This document shows positions 10,382-20,618 of a stretch of DNA of 29,922 nt, piece by piece. The number at the start of each line of letters is the position of its first letter. The stretch's first letter is position 1. Origin of the DNA: Purshia tridentata (Eukaryota > Streptophyta > Magnoliopsida > Rosales > Rosaceae); assembly GCA_003254885.1 (NCBI GenBank), contig QANT01001599.1, positions 1 through 29,922 on the forward strand, given 5' to 3'. A program made the translations under genes and the position numbers. The notes beneath the pieces were generated by a model, which saw only the letters and a list, made by a program, of their open reading frames with translations, had not been told where the DNA came from and did no database searches.

Positions 10382-12180
10382 ATAGCCTATAATATCAAAT
10401 AAATTATTTGGTGGGTGCTGATTAGATATTGTTGCCCACATGACTGGCATTAAATTTGCGAGAATGTTTGCATCCTAGATCTATAAACAATAAAATTTGT
10501 ACTGCAAAAATAAAAATAAGTCATCTTTGGGTTTGGCGCGGGTAAACATCTAAAATTAATAAACAACTAAGTTGAGATTCAGAGCCAAATTAAGCTTCAA
10601 GTTTAATCTCTATCTTCTATTTGTAGAAAAAAGTATTTTGCACACACATTTATGCACATGCGCATATGGCGGCTGCCTGAGGCTACTAAGCGTATATGTC
10701 GGTCTCAAACTCTGAAAACAAACTTAGTCAAGATTTAGAATATCAATCTAGCTAACTAATAAAAAAATATATTGTTGTCGTAAAAAATTGGAAGATATTT
10801 GTAAGTAGGCAGTGTTACTTGTTGATGAAAAAAAGGGTGGGGCAAAGCTACAATTTCAAATGTTTGACCAAGGGTGCTTGTTTGGCCTTCTTGATTTATG
10901 ATCTAGAAGTGGTAGCTAGATGAGCTATCTAGCTTGCTTGAGATCTTCAACCAAGATGACCTGTATAAACAAGAATCAGTAGAACTAGCACTGATGTGGT
11001 ATGGGGCGATTAAGTTGTGATGATTAAGTTATGCAATTATATGTGAAGATGAAAAAGCAAGAACATGTTAAGAACTTGGGAGAACCAAGAAGAACAAGGT
11101 AAGAACTTCTGAGTTATATGTTATCTCAATCTTAAGTGTGTATGTTCAGCTACCAAACACCATTGTTGAATGCAAGCATGGCTTTGCAAGTGGCTGATAT
11201 AGAAGTCCCATCCAAACCTCATTTAGGTTAAATATGTCAGGTGTTATAGGATGTCAAGTCATAGACACTTGAGTGCGACTGAATAATATCTAGAAACTTC
11301 ATAGCGGCGGTGGTACATATATAGCAGAGAGTCCGAGCTGACCCAAGCATATGAACTTGTAAATCGACCAAGTGTGTCATGTCCATGTGAGGTGGTCAAA
11401 TTGTGGTGGTCTAATTCGAGCCGAATTGAGCATATATAAATTAACCCCAATATTTACCAAATGTTAGATGTTAGTCTTGAATGGTCGGACCAGTTCAATT
11501 ATCACCCCAATCATCTTATTATTTTCAAATCATATAATTATGTACGTCAAACTTTTTTGGTTTTGTTTTTTTGGCAAATGAAATATTTCATATTACGTAA
11601 ATCATGTCTTGAATGACTATTATGTGCTAATTAACCATGTATCAATCCCGTGACCCAAAATCAAAATTAAATATGAACATCTTAAGTGTCAATGTGACCT
11701 CGATCAACAAATCTTTGAACTATGAAGGTCGAGTGAAGTTAATTTAAATTAATTTTTCAAATTTAATTTATGTGAAAATATATGTATTGTAGAGATCTTA
11801 AGCTAATTAAATAATAAATATATATCAGATACCAAAGGTGAAAACAAATCAATATGTTCTATTCCCTTGGAGGAAACTATATATTAATTTAAATATTTTT
11901 TAATAAAAAATTTCATTTATAAAATTTGAACTCAAAATCTTTTTCTACAAATAAAAAATTGAGTACTATTTACTAGACCAAATATTTGTCAATAAGAATC
12001 GATTAAATTAAAATATCTTCATTGCATGTATATAATAATTGATCATTGCTGTAAAATATATCAGAAAAATTGCTTGCACTGTAAATATATTATATTCCCG
12101 TGAAGTGAATATATTGAAAAAAATTATTTGTTTGTACAATTAATAAAAGGGAAACTGATTCCTATGAAAGCAAAATGTTA
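10382..12180. other. Gene-free AT-rich region
   Basis: Only the hairpin at 10.88-10.97 kb stands out. A stretch near 11910-11985 on the minus strand has the look of a decayed tRNA-like or retroelement relic, but this is too weak to call. No coding sequence is seen. Confidence 0.5.
10877..10973. ncRNA. Candidate microRNA-like fold-back
   Basis: A 97-nt imperfect hairpin. The tip is perfect: 10914-10921 (AGCTAGAT) pairs with 10927-10934 across the 5-nt loop GAGCT. Below it, GATCT at 10900-10904 pairs with AGATC at 10941-10945. TTCTTG near 10889-10893 pairs around CCAAGA at 10951-10956. The base, CTTGTTT at 10877-10883, pairs with AAACAAG at 10967-10973. I count about 34 paired bases with small bulges, which is the shape of a plant miRNA precursor. 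Neither arm matches a conserved miRNA family I know. The 3' arm segment CAACCAAGATGACC looks faintly like miR169 but is on the wrong arm and has a deletion. A small MITE relic is the main alternative. The transcribed strand is unknown. Confidence 0.35.
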
Positions 12181-12650
12181 AAAAGTTAAAAACGTCTAGT
12201 GACCATAGGGTCAACGGATCCACCTCCGATACACGAGGAGAAACCTCGTCCTCACCCTAAACGACAACCGCACGTGGGTCCCCCACCGCAAAGTACATTA
12301 GTTCCAATCATTGATGTTACGTGCTGACGTGGCCAGATACTCTATAGGCCCTTTGTTGGTGTGTTTGGGGAGGGGGGGGGGGGGGCATTGCGTTTTGGGT
12401 ACCTTCCGTATGTGGGGCCCCTCTCCCTCTCGCTCCACGACGACGACTCGTACTGGGAGGAAAGTTGAGGTGGTGACGTGGCGGCGATATGGTAGCAGGG
12501 GGGCGGGGGCTGAGTCGGAGCTGACGAGGCCACTGAGCCGACCCAGGACTTGTGAGGAAAGTACATATGAAAAAGAAAGGCGGTGACTCAGTGAAGAACA
12601 AAAAGTGCCAGCAGTTTGGGACGTGTAACCAATAAACTAATTAAGCTGCT
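12180..12650. promoter_or_regulatory. GC-rich island dense in ABRE/G-box motifs
   Basis: This GC-rich block has several ACGT-core elements known as bZIP and bHLH targets. They are CACGTG at 12271-12276 (followed by an inverted GTGGG/CCCAC pair, 12274-12286), ACGTG at 12319-12323, and TGACGTGGC at both 12325-12333 and 12474-12482. A DRE-type GCCGAC core lies near 12537, and TGACTCA is near 12585. Such a cluster is typical of ABA- or stress-responsive or light-responsive promoters. No TATA box with a following gene was found on either strand, so it may be a distal element or the relic of a promoter. Open frames on both strands here are proline/arginine-rich by-products of GC content. Confidence 0.45.
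12367..12385 (+). repeat. Poly-G run, G-quadruplex potential
   Basis: Four Gs, an A and then fourteen consecutive Gs. Together with further G runs near 12498-12510, this strand could form a G-quadruplex. Run length is also a likely spot for sequencing or assembly error. Confidence 0.7.
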
Positions 12651-13779
12651 TCCGTGAAGTTTCTTACTTAGTCTCTTTTTGTTTTGAATATATTTTAATA
12701 AATTTATTAAATTATTCATGTTTTATAAGAGGGTTTTTTTATATTATCAAGATATTAAGTTATTTATTTGGGGATGACGGAAATTTCACAGTTTTTCTAT
12801 ATGTGCTACCCAACAACTGATACAGGAGAGATTTATTAAGTAAATTCGTAAAATAATCAAAATAATATGCGAATCTTATGAATTGAACAATTGATACTTT
12901 TATAATTCAAATAAGTAGTTTGCACTACGTGAGTACAAAAAATCAAATATCTCATTCTAAACCTTTCCACCTGATCGAGTGGACTTTGAATGAACTTTAT
13001 ATAATAGAATTTAAGTGAAAATATCATGTAAACTGAGAATAAATAATTAAGAAAAATTGGACTAATCAAACAGCATTTTCCCATACTTCACAAGTACTCA
13101 AAGTCTGAAGGTAGGCCGGAGATGAACGTGACAAAGAAGAACAAGTGCACAAAGAAAAATTCAAACCGTGACAAGGATTGGGATTAATAGCGTGATTAAT
13201 ATATACAGTAAACAACAGCTTTGCCTTTTGACCAGGTGATTACTAATTAGTAACAAACAAGTCATTTTAATTTTATATTACGTGGTCTAATGCCGATGCA
13301 GCAAGTCATCGATCTTCATGTCTACAAGTTTTTAAAACTCCATCAATTGACTTCATCAAAAGTATAATATATATATATATATATGTAGGTGTATTACCAA
13401 TACCAATTGTACCTAACTATATGCATTAGTTAATTATTAGTTTTAGTGATCTCCAAAACATAATTAATTAAATAATTAATTCAGTAAACATTGCCGTGGG
13501 TAAGTCGTTTAGTTTTACCATGTAGACCAGAATCATTTGTTTGGATGTATACGGAAATTCCCTTCGAATTAAGAAAGGTATTCCAAAATATATACATATA
13601 TATAATCGATTGCTACTTCAACGTAGAGGTACATGCAAGCAAGCCATGTAATTGTCTAATAATTTACAACACATTCAACAAGACCGCATGTAATATTAAT
13701 TAATTGGGGAATATGGAATTTCCATATAATTGACCAAAACTAATTAATCAGTTCCATCGATAAATTGGTAGGTAGGAGT

Positions 13780-13900
13780 GGAGAAGGTGGTAGTTAATGA
13801 CGACCACGGTGGAAACAGAGGCAATGCTGGTAGTGGTGGTGGCACAGTACATACGTATGTGGTGTTGAAGAGGTCGGGTATTGGTGGTGGTGGTGGTGAT
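13780..13900 (+). repeat. GGT-rich simple repeat stretch
   Basis: Clusters of GGT triplets (a run of five to six near 13880-13900, and shorter runs near 13830) lie in purine-rich DNA. No open frame of useful length runs through it, so it is treated as simple-sequence DNA. Confidence 0.6.
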
Positions 13901-15108
13901 TCAAACAATTTTCTTTAATATTTATTGTACGTTATGTGAATTTTTGAAAATGTCTATCTACGTGAAATTTAAAGTTGGAAATTTTTAATTTTTAATTATT
14001 TCTTCGTTTATGCACCCAAACGGCCAAATGAGGAAATTAGCATATGTCTAAATTATTGATTTGTCTAAATGTCAAATTTATTTTCTATAATTAAGAAAAA
14101 ATCCTCACATATCTAAATTATCATCGATCTATATATAGCATATAGGGTCCTTAGATCGAGACCATTAAATCAAGCTTAGTGATGCGTTGTTTATAACATG
14201 TACATTAATGCATGCCTCTAGGCAAGTTCTTGATAATTGGAACTCAATTTCCCATCCCCAAACAACCTTCCAAGACAGATGTAATATCTTAATCATGTAA
14301 TGAGTCATATATATATATATAAATATAATGAGTAATGAATGAGAATGACTAGTAGAAAGATAATATTTTGTGAAATTGGCAATTTGTTTGTAGCTTGCCA
14401 TGGACAAAATACCATGAATTATTTGAACATCTCATCGTGTCGGCCACAAGATGTGTCTTCATTTCTTTCTTTTTTTCTTATTGTTTTTTAACGAACCAGA
14501 GCCTAGAGGGGGTCCTCCCTCCAAGACCTCAAAAGCTCACATTAAATTTAGGTCCAGCTAGCTCTAAACTCTGCCACTCGAATTAATTTGCATGCATAAT
14601 TATCTCTAGTACATTTGAAAAGTATCAACTTGTCACTGGTCACGCAGAGCTTGCAGGTCATGCATGAGCTCTATGCAACTTTCCAGGCTATGCATGCAAG
14701 ACATTGTATGAGTAATGCAGAGCTATGCTGCAGCAGTGCAGCTCAGATATGTTAAAAAGATAGATAAAACTATAAATGACATGTAGATAAGATGAAGAAT
14801 TTGGCTAAGGATAACATTTAAAAAAGAAAAAGGACAAATTTTTCTAAACAGATTCATTGCAAAACAGTAAGTGCTCATGCTCATGTCTTTTGCGTGTGTG
14901 TATATATGTGACTATGTGTGTGAAGAGAGAGAGAGAGAGGAATGATAATTATGATCAATTTGGCTGGAGGCTAATGTATTAAAAACAATATTGAAAAAAA
15001 GACAAACTTCTGAACCTTTCTTCATTTGCAGAACAGAGAGTTACATTCAAGCAAAACACATGGTCTGCATGTGTGGCATTTTCTAATTTCCAAAGAAAAA
15101 AAACAACA

Positions 15109-15189
15109 ATGAATTCGATCATGGCCAAGTTGCTTGAGGTTGTCAAGACCAAAGTTGACCTGCTGATTCTATCTGCCGCAGAGATATAA
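15109..15189 (+). CDS. Possible small ORF, 26 residues, function unknown
   Basis: An ATG at 15109 in a good plant initiation context (AACAACAATGA) opens a 26-codon frame reading MNSIMAKLLEVVKTKVDLLI and then LSAAEI before TAA. Its composition is unlike the AT-rich surroundings and it could form an amphipathic helix. I do not recognise the peptide. No promoter, splice signals or longer frame were found around it, so chance remains quite possible. Confidence 0.2.
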   Translation: MNSIMAKLLEVVKTKVDLLILSAAEI

Positions 15190-16111
15190 TTGACTAATTA
15201 GTCAGATAACTAGTTTCATGAAACAGTATATATGCATCTCTGAATCACATTAAAATGAGTTGGAGTTCACGTTAAGATCGACATATAACCTACTGGAATC
15301 AATCACAACGTGCAACCAGGTTTTCAATTTTTAAGTTTTTTTTTTTCTTTTTTAATTTGACTTTGGACAGCTAGCTCCACACAGAACATGTTATTTTGTA
15401 TGCAGTACCACCTGACCTGAAAGCTCAGTTTCATGTCCCTCAACGTCTCAGAAAACCAAATTACAACTTAAAACAACTTTCATACATAAGTGCACGTACT
15501 AATCAAGTGACAAAGCGATCTGTACATTTAATTATGAACCCAATTTGGCATTCGACATAGCGCTACACGCATTATATATGTACATAACATAACAGAATAT
15601 CTAGCAAGAAAAAATTTTCCCATGTACATAATATAAGTGATATATATGCATGGCCACCTACATCTCTTGAGAATCACAGTTTTTAAACTATTAACTAATA
15701 ACCCTCACCCAGCTAGCTAGCTACTGTGAGTTAATTTTCTATTCCTATTTGACTGACAATTTCAGTAAAGAAGATCATATATGCTGTGAGATGACATTAA
15801 TTGAAATGGATAAGGCAATCAAGAAAGCACATTATAATTCAGGATTTGGATGCCTTCTGCACTTCTGCTAGATTTCTTATTCTAGTTAATAAACACAAGG
15901 AAAACTTACTTTCAGATGAGTATTTTTCTATACACTTCTATTTCATACACTGATTATAATATGCACTATAATTAATTCCTAGCTCTCTCTAGCAGGCAAG
16001 TGCTTCTGCTATATACATATAAAAAGTAGACTATATTAATCTCCATGCAGTTCAGGAGATGGCTTTAAATGAGTAATATATATATATAGTTGTATCCTTG
16101 TGTTTAATTAA

Positions 16112-16129
16112 TTGGACCACGTGGTCCAA
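16112..16129. promoter_or_regulatory. 18-bp perfect palindrome centred on a G-box
   Basis: TTGGACCACGTGGTCCAA is a perfect palindrome with the CACGTG core at 16118-16123. The flanking GGACCAC/GTGGTCC parts resemble class II TCP sites (GTGGNCC). G-boxes are bound by bZIP and bHLH factors as dimers. It lies about 1.3 kb beyond the 3' end of INP1, so it is not an obvious promoter element of a gene seen here. Confidence 0.4.
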
Positions 16130-17211
16130 CGGGAGACAAGGCACTTGATATGTTGCAACAGATCAAGATTGATCTTACCTTCCATATATAGATATATTTT
16201 TTTTGCCATAAGTGTTTCATATATATAAGTGCCATCTGGGTCAGGCTCAACCTTCCTATAGTCTAATTAGTTGCTACTCAATAGTCCTAGCTCACTTTCC
16301 AATCTCCGAAACTACATATTGTTTATGTTGCTGTTGTCACTGCCATCTTTAATTGTAATCCCTGTCATCATCATCAAACAATTTTCACACGTATTGTTGT
16401 TCTTTTAATTTTCATGCATGCATATTGCATGCTGCACTTGAAATTTGATCCAAGTCTAATTTGAGTTTTCATCTGCAGCTGCAGGGCACACAGCAGCATC
16501 TCCAACAATAGCATTTGAAAGAAATGAAAGTGCCAATTATGAATTAAAATGGGCCTTAAACTTGGTTGATTGGTGTTGTCCAAGGAGGTATTGAAATGGG
16601 CTTGGCCCATATATTTATAAATACATGCAGGCTGTATATAACTGTTACATGATTCTCTGAACAGGCATGATTTTGGTATCAGTGTCTTTTTTTTTAAATT
16701 GGGCCTCAAACCTCGGGCAAAGAAATGACTTGCATCCACAGTCAGGAGTAGCAATGCATGATAACAATCCAGAAATTAACTCACAAATAATATTGGATTA
16801 AAATGTGAGGTTTTGCTTCAGATTTAGAGATTGGGGAAGTTATTTCTTAACATGGCAATGCTCTCTTCTGCTTGTTAATTGCATTTCCTGTGATCACTTC
16901 CCTCTAAATACTTTTCTTGATCCCCAAACTCAGCATAAAATGTAGCCACTCAAATAATTTTCCCTTTTTTCTTTGTTTCCTGAGTTTGACTCGAGTCCAC
17001 AAAACACAGGGACAAGTTATCTTAGTGCATTGCATGGCTTACATAGTATATTATTCAAGATTTCCATAGTAACTTTTGGGATGATATTGAGTCAAAATTA
17101 CATTACAAAAATCACTCATTCAAGCAACAACAACAATCACTAAAGCTTCAATCATTACATCTTGGGCAAATCAGGTTATACAAGTGGTCAACAAATCCAA
17201 AAGGGGGGAAC

Positions 17212-17217
17212 TTTATT
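17212..17217 (-). terminator. Candidate poly(A) signal of INP1
   Basis: AATAAA on the minus strand, about 255 nt downstream of the INP1 stop codon, a plausible 3' UTR length. Plant poly(A) signals are loose, so this is only a candidate. Confidence 0.3.
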
Positions 17218-17472
17218 ACTCACTAGATACAATTTGACATAAAACTTGTCCACTCCCATCAAAGTATTGCAACCTTTAAGCCTTCTCTAACAAGCATAGC
17301 AGATTATGAGCATGGTCCTGCCCTGCCATTAACAGCACAAATGTCAGAATAAATACAGAATACATAATACCAAACCCAAAACAAAATTGAACAAAAAATA
17401 TTCAGTAAAAAACGAGACTTGAAGTGGAACAGTTGAAAGACTAACCCAAAAGAATGAATACAACCAAACCAA

Positions 17473-18428
17473 TCAAATGGCCAAGCGAGGTTGCTTGTTA
17501 TGGAGAGGCAATTTGGAGACTTCAAATTGAGCAAGCAATTCAGGGTTTCTAAACCCAAGAAGAAACTGGGCCACCCCCTCAAGAAACAGAGCAGCCTGGC
17601 AGACGTTCAAGGAACCAATGATCTCCGCAAGAACACTCCTTCGAAGCCGATTGGCATCCACGAAAACGCTCACCATCTCCTCCATTTGGGCCTTCATCGC
17701 CTCACCGACTATTTGGGCCGCAATCCTTTTCCCGCCATCGCAGGAAGCCCAATTCTCAGCCACGCGGCCCACAAACCCGGCCTGGGCGTGCCTGACACGC
17801 GCCGCGAGCGCGGGTACCATGAGCCTCAGCCCGCGCTCGATCTGCTCGACCTTGGCCATCAAGGGTTTCGGGGGGCTCTTCCAGACCGAAGAAATGTTCC
17901 ATGACACGACGTTGTCGGACGAAATGTCGGGGCTTTCGCCGCCGAATTGGACAACGACGCTGTCGTCGTCGTCGTTGTTTTCGGAATCCGACGTGTCGTT
18001 TTGGTCAAGGAAGGAGCGGAGGAGGTTGGTAAAGAGGTAGGGGTGGAGGTCGCCGAGCCAGAGGAAGGGCTTCTCGAGAGGGGTGCGCCAGTCGGGGTCG
18101 AGGAGCTGAGCGACGGCGACGACGTCGTTTGAGGCGGCGAGGTCGAGCGCGTCGTAGTAGGATTGGAAGTGGCGGTAGAGGTTGTCGACGTGGGTCGAGA
18201 GCTGATCGAGGGAGGACGTGTCGGAGATTGAGCGGCGGAGCAGGGGAAGGAGAGTGTTCTTGAGCGCATTGAACCACTCCGCGTAGTAGTCCTTGAAAGG
18301 ACGATTGCTCTTCTTGCGCCCAAACCGACCTGAAAATGGGTCGGGTCGGATTGGATTTGATTGAAGAAATCGTAACACAGAGAGAGAGAGAGAGAGAGAG
18401 AGGGTTAATTACCTACGGCTTTGAGCAT
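17473..18428 (-). CDS. INP1: INAPERTURATE POLLEN1-like DOG1-domain protein, two exons
   Basis: Exons are 18428-18413 and 18329-17473, separated by an 83-nt GT-AG intron with a (CT)12 tract. Exon 1 encodes only MLKAV plus one base; joining keeps the frame and gives 290 residues. An unspliced start within the intron is also open but gives a proline-rich N-terminus that I consider artefactual. The protein is a helical DOG1 domain (about 17-275) with PFLWLGDLHPYLF at 93-105, an acidic linker (114-128) and RGLRLMVPALAARVRHAQAG (171-190). The DOG1 domain also occurs in TGA factors, but no bZIP is present here. INP1 marks plasma-membrane domains of developing microspores and is needed for pollen apertures (known for Arabidopsis). 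No membrane segment is visible, in line with a peripheral role. Orthology rests on the N-terminus, length and the GT47 neighbour; another DOG1-like paralogue is the alternative. Confidence 0.8.
18379..18402. repeat. (AG)12 microsatellite in the INP1 intron
   Basis: About twelve AG units. On the minus (coding) strand this is a CT tract in the middle of the 83-nt intron, where it may help as a polypyrimidine element. Repeat length changes would alter the size of a very short intron. Confidence 0.85.
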
Positions 18429-18599
18429 CTTGGAGACTGAGAGTGGGAGATTCTTGGCGGGAGTTCTTGGGTTTCTGTTTCTTGAATTTCTTCTTTCTTG
18501 TTGTGTGGGGAAGAGAAGGTGAGCGACGTCGTTTAGGGAGCAATGGGGACGATGAGAATTTAAAGGGGTTTGGATTCTGGAAGAAAACTGAAATCTTAT

Positions 18600-18605
18600 T
18601 GGGCC
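18600..18605. promoter_or_regulatory. Site II (TGGGCC) motif upstream of INP1
   Basis: TGGGCC, or GGCCCA on the minus strand, lies 172 bp upstream of the INP1 start, next to a CCAAT motif on the minus strand. Site II motifs are TCP-factor targets in many plant promoters. A TTTAAAT stretch near 18557-18565 could serve as a weak TATA element. Confidence 0.3.
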
Positions 18606-19385
18606 ACACTTACTTGGACTTTTTTACAGCCTATAAAAAGTTACCAGTTCAAGCTTCTCAGGGATTTTCTTCTATTAAATTTAATTTAAATATTTGACAC
18701 ATAATTGTTGAGTTCCAGGCTTCCAGCTATGGTAAAATGAAATCTCGACATGATTATTAATATACACAAGCCATTTATTTATTACAATTAATGTTGGTTA
18801 TGAATTCGGATCCTTTGCTATAATTTTATTTTTGTAATGACTAAAGGAAAACAAAATCTATCAAATATTCATTTATTTTTTTTTTTCAGTGGTAAGAAGA
18901 AATTTTAAACTAGTGGGACCCACATCTAATCTTAGTACCTAGTTCCAATTAGTCCTTGTTGGTAGAAATTAAAGACCATTCATGTAAGCTTGTTTGAAAG
19001 AAAAGATGAATTTTTACTAACAAGAATAAATAAAGAAAAATGATTAGAAATTATTCCATATTGGTGGAAATGTGAAATAGGAGACCCTCACTTTTAGAGG
19101 GATCTCTCCTTTACCACTTTTTATGTGTCCTCTCTTTTATATTGTTGTAATTTGTTCATTGTGAAACCCTAAACAAAATTTTGTAGAGATAACCCATGTT
19201 CAGTGAGATTGTGTAACAAATATCAGTATATTTCATCCCTCGCATGTGTATTTGGCCCAAATACATTTTGGGAATTGATATTTATGTTTTGTTAAGTTGT
19301 TAAAAATGAGTATATCAAACAAACAAAGTTGTAATTGCCATCCATGTGGTTGACAAGAACAAGTCTTCGACTATTTGTTATTTAG

Positions 19386-20174
19386 GATAATGCTAGGGTG
19401 CCTCAAAAATTAGTGCCTCAATGACATGAATTATCATTTAAAGTAAAATATTTGCCACATCAGATATTATATAATTAACTTATTTTTACCCTTTCCATTT
19501 TTCTTCATCTTAAATATATATATATATATGTTCTTCATTTTCTTCATTTTATATATTGGTCCAAATATTAATTTTAACCATTCTCTTCTCCATTTTCTCT
19601 TTATTTCCATAGACAATTGCTAAAACATGTAACTAAACACTCTAAATTTATATTTCCACATCCAACACAGCAGCCCCACCCCTCTTATATGGATCCTCAC
19701 CGGCAATATATATCCAACATCAATGACCTCCACCATCAGGGTCTTCGGAAAACCTCCACCATAAAGGACAGTCGCATTAGTGATGTCTTCCTAATTCAAT
19801 CTCAAAAGTCTTGCTCGATATCAATCGATCATTATATTCACTAGTGATGCAATCCCAATAAACTCAAAACTAATCTGGAAGTGAAGGTATGTACAGTAAC
19901 AATAGCAAGTAAACTAACTAAAAAGGACCAAAGGTGTGCACATGTGTGTCTGTTTGGTAATGGGGTGGGGTTGCTGGGTTGGGTGAATTAGAATTTAAAG
20001 TATGTGATGTGATTATTTGGAGGTGTATTATAAGGGGTAAATAGGTATTTAACTAAAAATAATTTGACAAGTAATAATTCGATTTGACAATAAATAATGA
20101 TGTGTATTACTTAAATTTGCACGTCAAATTGAGGCACCAAAGTAGGCACAAATTTGAGGCCTAAAATCATTTCT
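19386..20174. mobile_element. MITE-like element between INP1 and the GT47 gene
   Basis: The left end reads GATAATGCTAGGGTGCCTCA with a second 'GTGCCTCAA' 19 bases on. The right end, read in reverse, gives GAAATGATTTTAGGCCTCAA with 'GGTGCCTCAATTTGACG' following. The ends are thus diverged inverted repeats with the same doubled GCCTCAA motif. The interior of about 700 bp has no coding sequence I recognise; a 75-codon frame at 19617-19844 has no family features. It fills much of the 2.2-kb divergent intergenic region. Confidence 0.5.
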
Positions 20175-20245
20175 CTTGTTATTTATTATGTAGTTCACTT
20201 CTTATTACACCTCATGAGTCAATCCAATCCACTCCGCAAACAAAG

Positions 20246-20259
20246 TGGGCCTCGGCCCA
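20246..20259. promoter_or_regulatory. Inverted pair of site II motifs upstream of the GT47 gene
   Basis: TGGGCCTCGGCCCA is two site II (TCP-binding) motifs in inverted orientation, 360 bp upstream of the start codon. An ACGTCGTCGTG stretch follows at about 20285-20295. This is the likely proximal promoter of the GT47 gene. No strong TATA box was seen. Confidence 0.4.
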
Positions 20260-20618
20260 TATGATAAGAAAAGTGGACAGTAAACGTCGTCGTGTTAGCT
20301 GAGCCGTTACCACCACCCCACCGACAAAGTCGGGTCAAACACCCCACACCCATGCACTCATGCAGTTAAAAAAACCTCGACAAAACAATTAAAAAAACAG
20401 TGAAACAAGACAAAACAAAAAAAACGAACTCCTCCCCCTGCTTTTGACAATGGTGTGAGAAACTGTGAATGGAGGTTAAAAATGGAAACCACCACCAAAA
20501 CACACACTGTCATGGAGCAGCAGCAGAGCAGAGTGACCACCATAGAAATCAAACCCCTGGAAAATTGATTTCTTATACATAACCCATTTCTCTCTCTCAT
20601 CAATCTATCTATCCGGTG

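Larger units (their letters stand above)
12650..17210. other. Gene-free AT-rich region
   Basis: No full gene is supported. Contents noted: (TA)n microsatellite at about 13366-13384; a GGT-rich stretch at 13780-13900; a GA repeat at about 14923-14940; a short open frame at 15109-15189; a G-box palindrome at 16112-16129; and an isolated AGCATCTCCAACAA phrase at 16495 resembling the end of MITE family A. The remaining open frames lack recognisable motifs. Confidence 0.5.

Noticed and set aside
10946-10964. miR169-like sequence CAACCAAGATGACC
   Set aside because: It has a one-base deletion and further mismatches against miR169 and lies on the 3' arm, whereas miR169 comes from the 5' arm.
11910-11985. 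tRNA-like TTTGAACTCAAAATC phrase
   Set aside because: No cloverleaf can be drawn; at most an old SINE or retroelement relic.
12311-12601. Overlapping 70-95-codon frames on both strands of the GC-rich island
   Set aside because: Pro/Arg-rich and low-complexity, present on both strands at once, no domain; typical of GC-rich DNA lacking stop codons.
16495-16508. AGCATCTCCAACAA phrase, like the end of MITE family A
   Set aside because: The downstream sequence does not match the family interior and no matching opposite end was found.
17491-18277. Several long frames antisense to or out of frame with INP1
   Set aside because: They overlap the INP1 coding exon, which has a recognisable DOG1 domain; the others are compositional shadows.
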